From: Candidatus Marimicrobium litorale
Lineage (GTDB): Bacteria; Pseudomonadota; Gammaproteobacteria; Pseudomonadales; Halieaceae
DNA: 64,000 bases
Direction: 5' to 3'
NCBI RefSeq assembly: GCF_026262645.1
Contig: NZ_SHNO01000001.1
Location: 496,001-560,000 of the forward strand
This document shows, piece after piece, positions 33,623-43,128 of this stretch. The first letter of the stretch is position 1; each line of letters opens with the position of its first letter. Under the pieces are notes generated by a model. That model saw only the letters and a list, made by a program, of their open reading frames with translations. It searched no databases and was not told the DNA's origin. The translations under genes were made by a program, and so were the position numbers.

Positions 33623-34459
33623 ATGGGCAACGTTTTGGCCTCAGGGGCCGTCCGCAAGATGAAAACAACGCTGAATGAAACGGTGAGCTACAGTCTGCCG
33701 GTAGGGGATAGCGATATCGCTATGAACGGTTTCATTGGCAAACAGCTAAGGATTGAGTACCAGGGAAGCATTAACTGTATTCATTGCGCCCGCAAGACTA
33801 ACAAAAGTTTTAGTCAAGGGTATTGTTATCCCTGCTTCAAGCGTCTGGCGCAATGTGATACCTGTATCGTCAGTCCAGAGAAGTGTCATTATGATGCTGG
33901 GTCATGTCGCGAGCCTGAATGGGGTGAACAGAACTGCATGATCGACCATTTCGTTTACTTGGCGAACACCTCGGGTCTGAAAGTGGGTATAACGCGAGGC
34001 ACGCAAGTTCCCACTCGCTGGATGGATCAGGGGGCAACCCAGGCAAGGCCTGTTTTTCGCGTTGCTACGCGCCTTGATTCAGGCTTGGTCGAGACTGTCT
34101 TTAAAAATCATATCGCGGACAAGACCAATTGGCGGACCATGCTGAAGGGCGCGGCCGACCCTGTCGACCTTGAAAAGGCCCGGCAAGCCCTCATGGTGGA
34201 TTGCGCGGATGACATCAATACCCTGATCAGCGAGCGCGGCGTCGATGCGGTCACCGAACTGCCAGATGAGCCGGAGACTCTGATCCAATACCCTGTTATC
34301 GAGTATCCAGTAAAGGTATCGTCCTTTAATCTGGATAAGACCCCCGTCGCAGAGGGAACTCTAATGGGTATAAAAGGGCAATATCTCATTTTCGATGCCG
34401 GCGTGATCAATATGCGCAAATACGCCGGGTATCACATTACGCTGGTGCACGCGGGATGA
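33623..34459 (+). CDS. DUF2797 family protein with cysteine-rich N-terminus
   Basis: A 278-residue protein. Cysteines in INCIHCARKT, GYCYPCFKRLAQCDTC and PEKCHYDAGSC suggest one or two zinc sites in the first 110 residues. NCMIDHFVYLANTSGLKVGITR, then TRWMDQGATQARPVF, follows; this middle region resembles GIY-YIG-like strands (VYLANTSGLKVGITR). These blocks are characteristic of DUF2797. A nucleic-acid role is possible but unproven. GGGGAG precedes ATG 33623. It overlaps pepN by four bases (ATGA). Confidence 0.85.
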   Translation: MGNVLASGAVRKMKTTLNETVSYSLPVGDSDIAMNGFIGKQLRIEYQGSINCIHCARKTNKSFSQGYCYPCFKRLAQCDTCIVSPEKCHYDAGSCREPEWGEQNCMIDHFVYLANTSGLKVGITRGTQVPTRWMDQGATQARPVFRVATRLDSGLVETVFKNHIADKTNWRTMLKGAADPVDLEKARQALMVDCADDINTLISERGVDAVTELPDEPETLIQYPVIEYPVKVSSFNLDKTPVAEGTLMGIKGQYLIFDAGVINMRKYAGYHITLVHAG

Positions 34460-37113
34460 GGATGCGTGACGGCAGTCCCGGGACGGTTTATTTGAAGGAC
34501 TATCGTCCGTCCGATTTTATGATTACCCGGACGGAATTATATTTTGATCTGCATGACGAGAGCGTGGTGGTTTCCTCACGTCTACATCTGCAGCGCAGCC
34601 ATAGCTCGCAGCGTGATGCTCCCCTGAGATTACATGGAGAAGAGCTGGAGTTAGTGAATCTCGCGCTGGATGGTACGCAATTACACGAGGGAGATTATTG
34701 GTTCGAGGGAGATGTGCTGGTAGTCGAGCGCTTGCCCGATGAATGCGTGCTTGATTGCACGACACAAATCAAACCGCAGGAAAATACCAGCTTGTCCGGG
34801 CTTTATCGTTCGCGAGGTCTTTACTGTACACAGTGTGAAGCGGAAGGCTTTAGGCGTATTACGTATTACCTTGATCGCCCCGATGTCATGTCGGTATTTT
34901 GCGTTACGGTGGAAGCTGATAGCGATTCTTACCCGGTACTGCTGAGCAATGGTAATCCGGGTGAAACTGAGATGCTGGATGGCGGCAGGCATAGGGTGGT
35001 ATGGAATGATCCTCACCCAAAGCCCTCTTATCTTTTCGCGCTGGTAGCGGGCGACCTGCGTTGCGTGCAGGATACTTTCACTACCGCCGGGGGGCGCGCG
35101 GTTATCCTGAATATCCACGTTGAGGAGAAAGATCTCGACAAGTGCGAGCACGCCATGCGTTCGCTGCAGGAGGCAATGCGCTGGGACGAGGTTGCGTATG
35201 GCTGTGAGTATGATCTCGATGTCTTCAATATTGTGGCGGTTGATGACTTCAATATGGGCGCTATGGAGAATAAAGGGCTGAATATATTCAATACGGCCTG
35301 TGTGTTGTGCAATCCCGAAATCACTACCGACCTCGGTTTTCAGCGTGTCGAGGCCATCGTTGCGCACGAGTATTTTCACAACTGGAGCGGCAACCGGGTC
35401 ACTTGTCGAGACTGGTTTCAACTGAGCTTGAAGGAAGGATTTACGGTATTTCGGGATGGGCAGTTTTCTTCTGATATGGGATCGTCGACGGTGAAGCGTG
35501 TTGCCGATGCGAATCTCATGCGGACAGCCCAGTTCGCTGAGGATGCAGGCCCTATGTCGCATCCCATACGCCCGGAATCTTTCATGGAAATTAATAACTT
35601 TTATACCCTGACGGTATACGAGAAGGGCGCAGAAGTTGTGCGCATGATTCATACGTTGTTGGGAGCAGAGCGTTTTCGGGCCGGGTCAGATCTCTACTTC
35701 CAGCGGTATGATGGCCAGGCGGCAACCTGTGAAAATTTTATTGGTGCAATGGAAGAGGGCGGGGGTATCGATTTAGCCCAGTTTCGTAACTGGTACTCGC
35801 AGGCAGGAACGCCTGAGGTCACCGTCAGCGACGCATTTGATGAGCAAACAGGTTGTTATACGCTTACCGTGGAGCAGTCTTGTCCCGCCACTCCAGGCCA
35901 GCGAGAAAAAGCGCCCTTTGTTATACCTCTCGCCATGGGGCTGCTGGGCGAGCAAGGCAACCTGCCGCTGCGACTGCAGGGTGCGGTTGACGAGAATGAT
36001 GCACCCTGCCACAGGGTGCTGGTTGTCGATCAGCCGAAGCAGAGTTATGTTTTTGAAGGCATAAAGCGCCGTCCCGTTCCCTCTCTACTGCGCGGTTTCT
36101 CCGCTCCGGTTCGTCTGCATTATAATTACAGTCAAGACGACCTTTGCGCACTGATGCGGCGCGATGGTGACGGATTTGCACGCTGGGATGCGGCGCAGGC
36201 GCTCTCGATCGACACCATTGTGCGGGCGGAGCAGGCGATGCTCGCCGGGCACAGCCCCACAGTCGACGACTGTGTCGCAGATGCGTGGAGATATCTGCTG
36301 GATGACCCTGCGCTTGATCCGGCAATGGTGGCCGAAATGATGCACCTGCCTGCCGAGGATTATCTCGCAGAATTGGCTAGTCAGGCAGCGGGTGCAAATG
36401 TCGATGCTATTCATCAGGCCCGGGAGGTCGTGCAAAAGGTACTGGGCGAGCGGTTACAAACGTCCTTTAGGTTGGCCTATGACAGGTTAGAAATAAAGCA
36501 ATCTTATGCGCCGGACGCAAGCCAGATTGCGCGTCGTAGTTTACGCAATACCTGCCTGTCTTACCTGGTGAGCAGTGATCGAAAGAACATGCAGCTAGCG
36601 ACTCTGCAGTATCAGGTGGCGGGCAATATGACAGACCGTCTCGCCGCGCTGAAGAGCGTAGCGTTCTATGGTGAGGACGGACTGCGAGATACTATGCTGG
36701 ACGATTTCTACGAGAACTGGCGGGAAGAATCGCTCGTGGTGAATCAGTGGTTGCAGGTGCAGGCAATGATTCCCGATGATCGTGCATTGGCGCGGGTGCA
36801 AAGGCTCATGTCGCATGAGGCCTTCGACCTGCGGAACCCCAACAAAGTCCGTGCACTGGTTGGCGCATTCACGACGCTCAACCCGGTTAATTTTCATCGT
36901 GTCGATGCGTCCGGATATCGATTGCTGGCAGACACTGTGCTGGAGCTAAACACGGTTAACCCGCAGATTGCTGCGCGCCTTCTAGCACCGCTGACGCGCT
37001 GGCGTAACTATGCTGGTCGACAGGACTTGATGCGCTCTGAATTAGAGCGTCTTGCTGCCGCCAAGACGCTCTCTCCGGATGTATACGAGGTAGTGACCAA
37101 GTCACTGGAGTAG
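34456..37113 (+). CDS. pepN: aminopeptidase N
   Basis: An 885-residue M1 metallopeptidase removing N-terminal residues from peptides in the cytosol. The substrate-anchoring GAMENKGLNIFN and the zinc site VAHEYFHNWSGNRVTCRDWFQLSLKEG (HExxH near residue 305 and the third ligand Glu 19 residues on) are intact. The catalytic Tyr lies in NFYTLTVYEKGAEVVRM. The C-terminal half is the helical domain of the E. coli-type enzyme. ATG 34456 overlaps the DUF2797 stop. It is convergent with the BatD gene with seven bases between them. Confidence 0.95.
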   Translation: MRMRDGSPGTVYLKDYRPSDFMITRTELYFDLHDESVVVSSRLHLQRSHSSQRDAPLRLHGEELELVNLALDGTQLHEGDYWFEGDVLVVERLPDECVLDCTTQIKPQENTSLSGLYRSRGLYCTQCEAEGFRRITYYLDRPDVMSVFCVTVEADSDSYPVLLSNGNPGETEMLDGGRHRVVWNDPHPKPSYLFALVAGDLRCVQDTFTTAGGRAVILNIHVEEKDLDKCEHAMRSLQEAMRWDEVAYGCEYDLDVFNIVAVDDFNMGAMENKGLNIFNTACVLCNPEITTDLGFQRVEAIVAHEYFHNWSGNRVTCRDWFQLSLKEGFTVFRDGQFSSDMGSSTVKRVADANLMRTAQFAEDAGPMSHPIRPESFMEINNFYTLTVYEKGAEVVRMIHTLLGAERFRAGSDLYFQRYDGQAATCENFIGAMEEGGGIDLAQFRNWYSQAGTPEVTVSDAFDEQTGCYTLTVEQSCPATPGQREKAPFVIPLAMGLLGEQGNLPLRLQGAVDENDAPCHRVLVVDQPKQSYVFEGIKRRPVPSLLRGFSAPVRLHYNYSQDDLCALMRRDGDGFARWDAAQALSIDTIVRAEQAMLAGHSPTVDDCVADAWRYLLDDPALDPAMVAEMMHLPAEDYLAELASQAAGANVDAIHQAREVVQKVLGERLQTSFRLAYDRLEIKQSYAPDASQIARRSLRNTCLSYLVSSDRKNMQLATLQYQVAGNMTDRLAALKSVAFYGEDGLRDTMLDDFYENWREESLVVNQWLQVQAMIPDDRALARVQRLMSHEAFDLRNPNKVRALVGAFTTLNPVNFHRVDASGYRLLADTVLELNTVNPQIAARLLAPLTRWRNYAGRQDLMRSELERLAAAKTLSPDVYEVVTKSLE

Positions 37114-37120
37114 TGTGCGG

Positions 37121-38803
37121 CTAGCCGGGTGACGGATACAGTGCTAGCACACGATTGGTGGTTGGTTTCTTTTTATATTGATTGCGCAGCTGCTTGGCAC
37201 GCGTAGCCAAGGCAGGGCCGGACCAGGTCGTTTGGTTTGAGCCGAAAAGCCCTGAATCCAGAGCGTCGAGTTGCGCTGCCAGTTCTCCGTCTGCAAACCG
37301 AAGGCTTACCTGCTCCAGTGAGCGCGGCGGCGCATCGGGGAAAAGGGTGGCGCTCCAGGCTATCATGGCGCCGCGCGCGGCGAGCGCGTCCTCCTGCCGA
37401 CAAGCGGCCAGCAGTGCTTTGAAAGTCTGTTTTTCAGATACGCTATCGTGCTCTTCTGAGTTGGGAGTCTGAATCGTGCGTCGTGAGCGCCACAGGTAGA
37501 AAAGCGTCAGGAGCCACCCCGTGGTGGTGACCGCCGCTATAGTAGGCCATAGCGGGTTTGATTCACGGCCCGACGATAGCGCCTCAGGTAAGGTCGATGT
37601 TGAAGGCTCGGCCACGGGAAGGGGTATTGTGGTGGCCGGGGCGGCGCTTCCGGCGGGCAATGCCGCAACAATCTCTCGAGCCGGCACCACTGCATAGTTC
37701 AGCGTCCGGTTCTGGGTATCCCACCACGGAATCCTGAGCTCCGGTATCGTGTAGGTGCCTGCGCGGGTGGGAACCACTGCTGCATTGTCTTCTCGAGTAC
37801 CCAGCAGCCCGCTCGGCAATTCTTCTTCGCCGATGCTCGGCTGGTCAGGGTAGTACTTCAGTCCGTCAACCGGATTGAACCGTATTGGTGGCAGTTGTGC
37901 GCCCTGAGCGCCTTCAGCAGTAATGCGAATAGTGCGGGTGGCAGACTCGCCTACGCCCAGTTGCTCGGGTGGGCTCGACCAGGATTCTTCTACCGTTACA
38001 TTGCGGGCAGGCAGCCAGTTGTCCCCCACAAACGCAGCGGGGATAGGGAGCACCTCGATGCTGATAGGTCCAGCGATACGTCTCACCCGCTGACCGCTGC
38101 CTCCCATGTCAAACAGGCTGCGGCGTCGCTGGGTCACCCGTCCGGAAAATACCTGTTGTGGTATCTCGAGTGTGCCGCTTTGTTCCGGAAAAATTGCGTA
38201 GCGAATCTCATCTACGCGCCACTGACGTCCGTCGATTCTGGTCTGGAACGAGCGCTGTTCCAGCGGCTTTACGAACGCATTGTTCAATGTAAATTCAGAA
38301 ATATTGCGCCGCTCAAGGTTAATGGCCTGTAACACGCGCAGTGTGAGTATCACCTGGCTCTGCACATAGACCTGCTTGTGGTCTAATTCCATTTCGAACA
38401 CGACGGTTTCATCGCTGCCGCCCATGCTGGCAGGTGGGCCAACGGTAACCGGTATTGCGGCTGTGGTGCTGTTGCCTACGTCGAGAGACGGTATGATGAG
38501 ATCGCCCTGGCGTTTAGGCGTCATTTCGATAATTAACTGTCGACTTCGCGAAATACGTCCATTGACGATATTGGTATTACTGCTGGAGGACCGCTGCAGC
38601 ACTTCAAAATCTGCGAACAGCGGATCGAGGCTGGCCTCAGACAGATCGTCGTTATTTGTAGCGGTTATTGTAAGTGTGAGCGTATCGCCCAGCGCAATCC
38701 TGTCCCGGTCGAGTGTCGCCTGGGCGGCGGCAAGAGCACAGGTTGCGCCAAGCGACAGCAGCATGGCGATCGCTGCGCAAACAATTCTACCAATAAATGT
38801 CAT
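37121..38803 (-). CDS. BatD-like protein
   Basis: A 560-residue exported membrane protein of the BatD family. Residues 1-27 are a signal peptide (TFIGRIVCAAIAMLLSLGATCALA). Repeated immunoglobulin-like beta domains follow, for example ALGDTLTLTITATNNDD and RQGDLIIPSLDVG. A membrane helix lies near residue 415 (PTIAAVTTTGWLLTLFYLW), with a cytosolic tail. Bat proteins are linked to aerotolerance and envelope stress in several bacteria. GGAGG sits seven bases before ATG 38803. It overlaps the preceding BatB/C gene by 17 bases and is the last gene of the operon. Confidence 0.86.
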   Translation of the reverse strand: MTFIGRIVCAAIAMLLSLGATCALAAAQATLDRDRIALGDTLTLTITATNNDDLSEASLDPLFADFEVLQRSSSSNTNIVNGRISRSRQLIIEMTPKRQGDLIIPSLDVGNSTTAAIPVTVGPPASMGGSDETVVFEMELDHKQVYVQSQVILTLRVLQAINLERRNISEFTLNNAFVKPLEQRSFQTRIDGRQWRVDEIRYAIFPEQSGTLEIPQQVFSGRVTQRRRSLFDMGGSGQRVRRIAGPISIEVLPIPAAFVGDNWLPARNVTVEESWSSPPEQLGVGESATRTIRITAEGAQGAQLPPIRFNPVDGLKYYPDQPSIGEEELPSGLLGTREDNAAVVPTRAGTYTIPELRIPWWDTQNRTLNYAVVPAREIVAALPAGSAAPATTIPLPVAEPSTSTLPEALSSGRESNPLWPTIAAVTTTGWLLTLFYLWRSRRTIQTPNSEEHDSVSEKQTFKALLAACRQEDALAARGAMIAWSATLFPDAPPRSLEQVSLRFADGELAAQLDALDSGLFGSNQTTWSGPALATRAKQLRNQYKKKPTTNRVLALYPSPG

Positions 38804-40664
38804 CGTTCCTCCGGGCCCCTTCTTGTTGCCGTTGCTGGCTCTCGTAACGGAATTTCTCGCGCAACAGGCCGGACGGATCGTCGGGCACTCGACGCAACCA
38901 TTGTTCCATGGCCTGATCCAGTTCCTCGTCACCACCGCTCAACGTCGATTCGCTGCCATCCGGCGGTGAACCCTGTGGGTCCTGCTCGGCGGCTGACGAC
39001 TCGGCGCGTTCGGCTGGTTCTTCGTTATTCTCGCTCTCGGTGCTGGTTTCCGCTGATTGAGGGCTGGCTTCAGACTCCCGGTCTTGATCGGACTGCTGGT
39101 TTTGGTCGGACTGCTGGTTTTGGTCGGACTGCTGGTTTTGGTCGGACTGCTGGTTTTGGTCGGACTGCTGGTTTTGGTCGGACTGCTGGTTTTGGTCGGA
39201 CTGCTGGTTTTGGTCGGACTGCTGATTCTGGTCCGACTGCTGATTTTGGTCGGACTGCTGATTCTGGTCGGACTGCTGATTCTGGTCGGACTGCTCATCC
39301 TGCTGCTGGTCTTGCAGTTTTTTCAGCAATTCGATGTTATCGAGAGCGTCCTGTTGATCAGGCGCGAGTTCCAGGGACTCCTCGTACGCGGCAATCGCCT
39401 CCTCAAGATTCCCTTCTTTGGCCAACGCATTACCCCGGTTGTAGAGGTTGTCAGCGCTCCCATTATCGCTGAAGCGCTCGATAGCCGTCGGGAAGTCCCC
39501 GCTGCGGTAGGAGGCGGTTCCTGCCCACGCGGGATCAGTGAACAGAGAGGCGGCCCGTTCGGGGTCCCCCTCCGTCAGGGCTCTTTCACCTTGCTGGTCA
39601 TTGGTCAGCCACAGGTCGTCCCAGACGGAGGCGCTGGCGGGCTGTGGTTCGGCAAGGAACAGCACAGGCAGGAACGCAACAACCCAGCCGCGTCGAAATA
39701 AGCTGAGTACCAACGGCAGTAACAGTAGCGTAAATAAATAACCCTGGTCTTCCCAGGCGTCTGCTGTTCGATCAAGCGCCAGGGTCTCCTCTGGTACACC
39801 TAGCATGGACCTGGAAAAGGTCGCCTCCAGGTCGCTGTCATCGATTTTCATCAGTTGATATTGGCCATTCGTGCTGCGCGCGATAGCCGCTAAATTTCGA
39901 TCTTGCAGCCCCGGCATGACAATTGCTCCCTCCCTGTCTTTCAGGAAGCCACCGTTTGGCAATGGAATAGGCGCGCCGGTCGGGGTGCCGACACCGAGAA
40001 TGTCCAGGGTGCCATCGAACCGGGCTAACGCCTCTTCGACTGACTGTTCGGCCTGCGCGGGGATGCCGTCAGTCATCAACAGCAGTTTGCCCTGGCGAAT
40101 GCCTGCAGAATGCAGCAGCTCGCTCGCCAGCGTGATGGCGCTGGCCGGATCGCTGCCCGGTACAGGCATCATGTCCGGGTTGAGTGCGGGTATCAGGTTT
40201 GCGATAGTCGAGGTGTCATCTGTGAGTGGTGTCACGATGTGGGCGTCGCCCGCATAGACCACGAGGCCAGTTTGTCCCTCTGTGCGTGAGACCAGTAGAT
40301 CGATGATTTTTTGTCGCGCTCGATCCAGTCGTGAGGGGGGAAGGTCTGCGGATTTCATCGAGTAGCTCAGGTCCAGCAATACCACCAGACCATCTTGTTT
40401 TTGGTGTATGGGCTGCGGCAGTTTTTGCCAACTGGGGCCACTGGCTGCCGCGGCGGCGACGATCCAGCCGAGAAAAAGCAGGGGCAGCAGATTGCGAGCA
40501 TTAGTGATCGCGGCATCACCCGCCAGGTGCCGTAATAGTTCCGGGTCGATAACCGACTGCCAACTGCCGTTGCGACGCCGCATGCGCCATAAAAGCGCCA
40601 ACAATATGGCCGCGGGTAGAAGGGCCCACAGCCACTCAGGGCGCATAAAGTGAATACCAGTCAC
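38787..40664 (-). CDS. BatB/BatC-type vWA-TPR protein with Gln/Asp/Ser repeat
   Basis: A 625-residue protein. Two N-terminal membrane helices lead to a von Willebrand A domain (about residues 85-290) with the MIDAS motif DLSYS and MTDG, and a further helix lies near 315. A TPR unit (NLYNRGNALAKEGNLEEAIAAYEESLELAP) comes next. Eleven perfect QSDQNQ units at about residues 460-525 are followed by an acidic Ser-rich tail. vWA plus TPR on one chain corresponds to BatB and BatC fused. The GTG start at 40664 is supported by AGGAGC upstream and a four-base overlap with BatA. The repeat probably forms a flexible hydrophilic linker. Confidence 0.87.
   Translation of the reverse strand: MTGIHFMRPEWLWALLPAAILLALLWRMRRRNGSWQSVIDPELLRHLAGDAAITNARNLLPLLFLGWIVAAAAASGPSWQKLPQPIHQKQDGLVVLLDLSYSMKSADLPPSRLDRARQKIIDLLVSRTEGQTGLVVYAGDAHIVTPLTDDTSTIANLIPALNPDMMPVPGSDPASAITLASELLHSAGIRQGKLLLMTDGIPAQAEQSVEEALARFDGTLDILGVGTPTGAPIPLPNGGFLKDREGAIVMPGLQDRNLAAIARSTNGQYQLMKIDDSDLEATFSRSMLGVPEETLALDRTADAWEDQGYLFTLLLLPLVLSLFRRGWVVAFLPVLFLAEPQPASASVWDDLWLTNDQQGERALTEGDPERAASLFTDPAWAGTASYRSGDFPTAIERFSDNGSADNLYNRGNALAKEGNLEEAIAAYEESLELAPDQQDALDNIELLKKLQDQQQDEQSDQNQQSDQNQQSDQNQQSDQNQQSDQNQQSDQNQQSDQNQQSDQNQQSDQNQQSDQNQQSDQNQQSDQDRESEASPQSAETSTESENNEEPAERAESSAAEQDPQGSPPDGSESTLSGGDEELDQAMEQWLRRVPDDPSGLLREKFRYESQQRQQEGARRNDDIYW
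39090..39287. repeat. 18-bp coding tandem repeat, 11 units
   Basis: Eleven head-to-tail 18-base units (plus-strand form GGACTGCTGGTTTTGGTC). The first seven units (39090-39215) are identical, and units 8-11 differ only at one to three positions that do not change the encoded QSDQNQ. A degenerate half unit continues to about 39300. Because the unit is a multiple of three, copy-number change keeps the BatB/C frame. Confidence 0.95.
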
Positions 40665-41704
40665 TGTCTTGCTCCTGCTGGCATCACGCGGGGTCGTCTC
40701 AGGCTAAGGAGGGGCGAGCACTGACGCAATGCCAGCAGAAAACTGAGTGCGATAGCTGCGAGTAGGGGCAGATACCCGAGAGATTGGCGAGGGCGATACA
40801 CCGCAGCATCTTGTTCCACCGGCTCGAGCTGATCCAGCGTCTGGTAAATATTGACCAGTTCCTGGGGATTACGCGCTCGAAAATACTCGCCGCCGGTGAG
40901 CCGCGCAATTTCCTGTAGTCCCGCTTCGTCCAATTCGGCCGAGGGATTTACCTGACGCTGACCAAAACTTGATCCAAACAGGCCCGGCAGCGTCATGGAG
41001 TCTGCACCGACCCCGATCGTGTAGATGCGGATGCCCAAACGGGCGGCAAGCTGGGCCGCTTCCAGGGGCTTAACGGCGCTGGCAGTATCCTGACCGTCAG
41101 TGAGAAGAATGAGCACGCGGCTCTCGGCGGGTCGGTCCCGCAGGCGTTTCACTGCGAGGCCAATGGCGTCGCCAATGGCCGTTTCCTGTCCGGCAAAACC
41201 GATTTGTGCCTCCGACAGGAATTGTTCGACGGTGGCAGTATCAAACGTAAGAGGCGACTGCACGTAGGCTTTGCTGCCAAACAGGATGAGTCCAAGGCGG
41301 TCACCGCTGCGCTGACTGATGAATTGTGCGCCTACCTGCCTTACGGCGGCGACACGGGTCACCATGGATTGTCCTACTTGCATGTCTTCGATCCGCATGG
41401 AGCCAGAGATATCTACGGCCATCATCAGGTCACGGCCACTGTTAGGCAGCTCAATCGCATCGCCGATCCAGGTCGGACGCGCAATGGCTGCGAGTAGCAA
41501 TAGCCAGATCAACCATAAACCCAACAGTGCGAGCGTACCGCTGCCGCGGCGACCATCGCTCTGACCCGCACTGAGCTGTTGCCACTCCGCGAAGAATGGC
41601 GCCCTCACGGCGGCCTGCTGACTCGTCGCGGGCGTTGCCAGCTTGCGCGCTAGCCACGGCAACGGTGCTAACAGAAAAACCCACGGCCAGATCCACTCAA
41701 TCAT
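40661..41704 (-). CDS. BatA-like vWA-domain membrane protein
   Basis: A 347-residue protein with N-terminal helices (WIWPWVFLLAPLPWLA and LLGLWLIWLLLLAAIARPTW). A vWA domain follows, carrying a canonical MIDAS (VDISGSM, the distal Thr region and TDGQDTAS), and a C-terminal helix (LPLLAAIALSFLLALRQ). BatA and BatB are thought to form a membrane complex driven or remodelled by a MoxR ATPase. ATG 41704 is used because it yields the usual N-terminus. It overlaps DUF4381 upstream and BatB/C downstream by four bases each. Confidence 0.9.
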   Translation of the reverse strand: MIEWIWPWVFLLAPLPWLARKLATPATSQQAAVRAPFFAEWQQLSAGQSDGRRGSGTLALLGLWLIWLLLLAAIARPTWIGDAIELPNSGRDLMMAVDISGSMRIEDMQVGQSMVTRVAAVRQVGAQFISQRSGDRLGLILFGSKAYVQSPLTFDTATVEQFLSEAQIGFAGQETAIGDAIGLAVKRLRDRPAESRVLILLTDGQDTASAVKPLEAAQLAARLGIRIYTIGVGADSMTLPGLFGSSFGQRQVNPSAELDEAGLQEIARLTGGEYFRARNPQELVNIYQTLDQLEPVEQDAAVYRPRQSLGYLPLLAAIALSFLLALRQCSPLLSLRRPRVMPAGARQ

Positions 41705-42177
41705 GGAGTCACCTTGTGGTGGCATATCCAGTAGCGTGCGGCAGGCAAGATACGTGTTATATCAAGATTCTCCGGGGTTTTACGATAAACGGCATCGTTA
41801 AATTCCGCTCCCAGTCGCTGGCCCTCCGGTAAATCGCGATTGATTATCTGCAGCCAGGTTGCGCCGAAGCGCGATGCCACATCGGCCCGCGGATACGCTT
41901 GCAGCGCAACGCTTTTTAACAGTGCGTTGACGCTGGCCAGGTAGCGTGAAGCGTCGCCCCCGGATTGATAGTCCTGGTGCAGGTTCTGAAGTTGTCTGAG
42001 TGCCTCGCGTCGATAGGCGTTTCTGCGATAACGGCGCCGCAGCACTACGATCACGAAAGCGACGACAAGCAGCACGAGCAGCAGTAAAGCCCACCATCCC
42101 GGCGCCGGTGGCCACCAGCCAATCATCATTGGCTCGCGCAAGGGATTCAGCCCTGCGAGGGGATCCTCGGGATTCAT
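41701..42177 (-). CDS. DUF4381 family membrane protein
   Basis: A 158-residue protein: an N-terminal Pro-rich stretch (DPLAGLNPLREP), one membrane helix (APGWWALLLLVLLVVAFVIVVL) followed by a basic stop-transfer, and a cytosolic helical part. This is the DUF4381 pattern, a regular member of MoxR-Bat operons; its precise task is unknown. The start overlaps the DUF58 gene stop and its stop overlaps the BatA start. Confidence 0.85.
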   Translation of the reverse strand: MNPEDPLAGLNPLREPMMIGWWPPAPGWWALLLLVLLVVAFVIVVLRRRYRRNAYRREALRQLQNLHQDYQSGGDASRYLASVNALLKSVALQAYPRADVASRFGATWLQIINRDLPEGQRLGAEFNDAVYRKTPENLDITRILPAARYWICHHKVTP

Positions 42178-43115
42178 CCTCGGGAACCCCCGTAATACGT
42201 GTGCAGTAACACGAAAGGCGATTCCTGTGTGCTGGCGTTCAGTAACGGCACGCCAAGGCTCATCAGCTGGTGCGCAAGCTCGTCACGGTAGGCTCGGTGC
42301 TGCACGGCGTAATCTTGCCGCAGTTGCTTATCAGCGGTGTGCAGTTCGCTGCGTCTCTCTCCGTCGGTGACCGTGTAACTGCCGGCACGTGGCAGCTCTG
42401 ATTCCAGTGGATCCTCGCAGGCTATTGCTGTCAATTCGGTATGCTTGGCCAGCTCGAAAAGGTGCTCACTGGCGCGCGACGAGCCTGCTCCACGAAAGTC
42501 ACTGATCAAAAAAAGACTGCTGCCCGGTCTAGCGATACGGCGCAGATTGCCAAGCATGGTGGCGAAGCTGGATTCGGTGCCCGCGCCATCGCAGGGGAGG
42601 GCGGCGTTGTAGCGTGTGATTTCAGAGAGCAGAGTCAGCACGTTTTTACGGCTGCGACGCGGTCTGAGCTCGCGATGGGAATTGTCGTTGAAGACGAGCC
42701 CTCCGACCCGGTCCCCCCTATCCAGAGCGCTCCAAGCCAGCAGGCTTGCAAGTTGTCCTGCCAATACAGACTTGAAGCAATATCGAGAGCCAAAGAACAT
42801 GCTGTTGCGCTGGTCAACCACAAGCAGCACGGGGCGCTCTCGTTCCTCCCGGAATAATTTGGTGTGGGCTGCACCGGTTCTGGCGGTGACCCGCCAGTCG
42901 ATGGTGCGAATGTCATCGCCGGGCTGGTAGCTGCGCACCTCCTCGAAATCGATGCCGCGCCCGCGGAAGTTCGATTTATTCGGACCTGCGAGGGCACTCA
43001 GTGCGCGGCTGCGGTACCCCAGGTTTAATTTGCGCGCGGGGTAGCGCAGCGCAATCAGCCCGTTCAAGTCTTGGTGGGCGCCCTTTGCAGGAGCTTTGAT
43101 GTCGGCAAGCTGCAT
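42174..43115 (-). CDS. DUF58 (vWA-like) protein of the MoxR-Bat operon
   Basis: A 313-residue soluble protein with the DUF58 signature NFRGRGIDFEEVRSYQPGDDIRTIDWRVTARTG and a vWA-like core starting LLVVDQRNSMFFGS, where the MIDAS serines are partly replaced. Such proteins are assumed to be clients or adaptors of MoxR ATPases. It starts 13 bases after the MoxR gene ends and overlaps DUF4381 by four bases. Confidence 0.9.
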   Translation of the reverse strand: MQLADIKAPAKGAHQDLNGLIALRYPARKLNLGYRSRALSALAGPNKSNFRGRGIDFEEVRSYQPGDDIRTIDWRVTARTGAAHTKLFREERERPVLLVVDQRNSMFFGSRYCFKSVLAGQLASLLAWSALDRGDRVGGLVFNDNSHRELRPRRSRKNVLTLLSEITRYNAALPCDGAGTESSFATMLGNLRRIARPGSSLFLISDFRGAGSSRASEHLFELAKHTELTAIACEDPLESELPRAGSYTVTDGERRSELHTADKQLRQDYAVQHRAYRDELAHQLMSLGVPLLNASTQESPFVLLHTYYGGSRG

Positions 43116-43128
43116 GATCTTTGCAGCC

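Noticed and set aside
34681-35652. 323-codon minus-strand ORF
   Set aside because: It is entirely antisense to pepN, whose zinc site and family blocks are intact; the minus-strand protein has no recognisable motif.
39090-39287. CRISPR-like regular repeat
   Set aside because: The units are contiguous 18-mers without unique spacers and lie in a coding frame.
39057-39701. Plus-strand ORF with long LVLVGL-type repeats looking like a membrane protein
   Set aside because: It is the antisense reading of the 18-bp repeat in the BatB/C gene, which has strong family support on the minus strand. The regular hydrophobic pattern is an artefact of the repeat.
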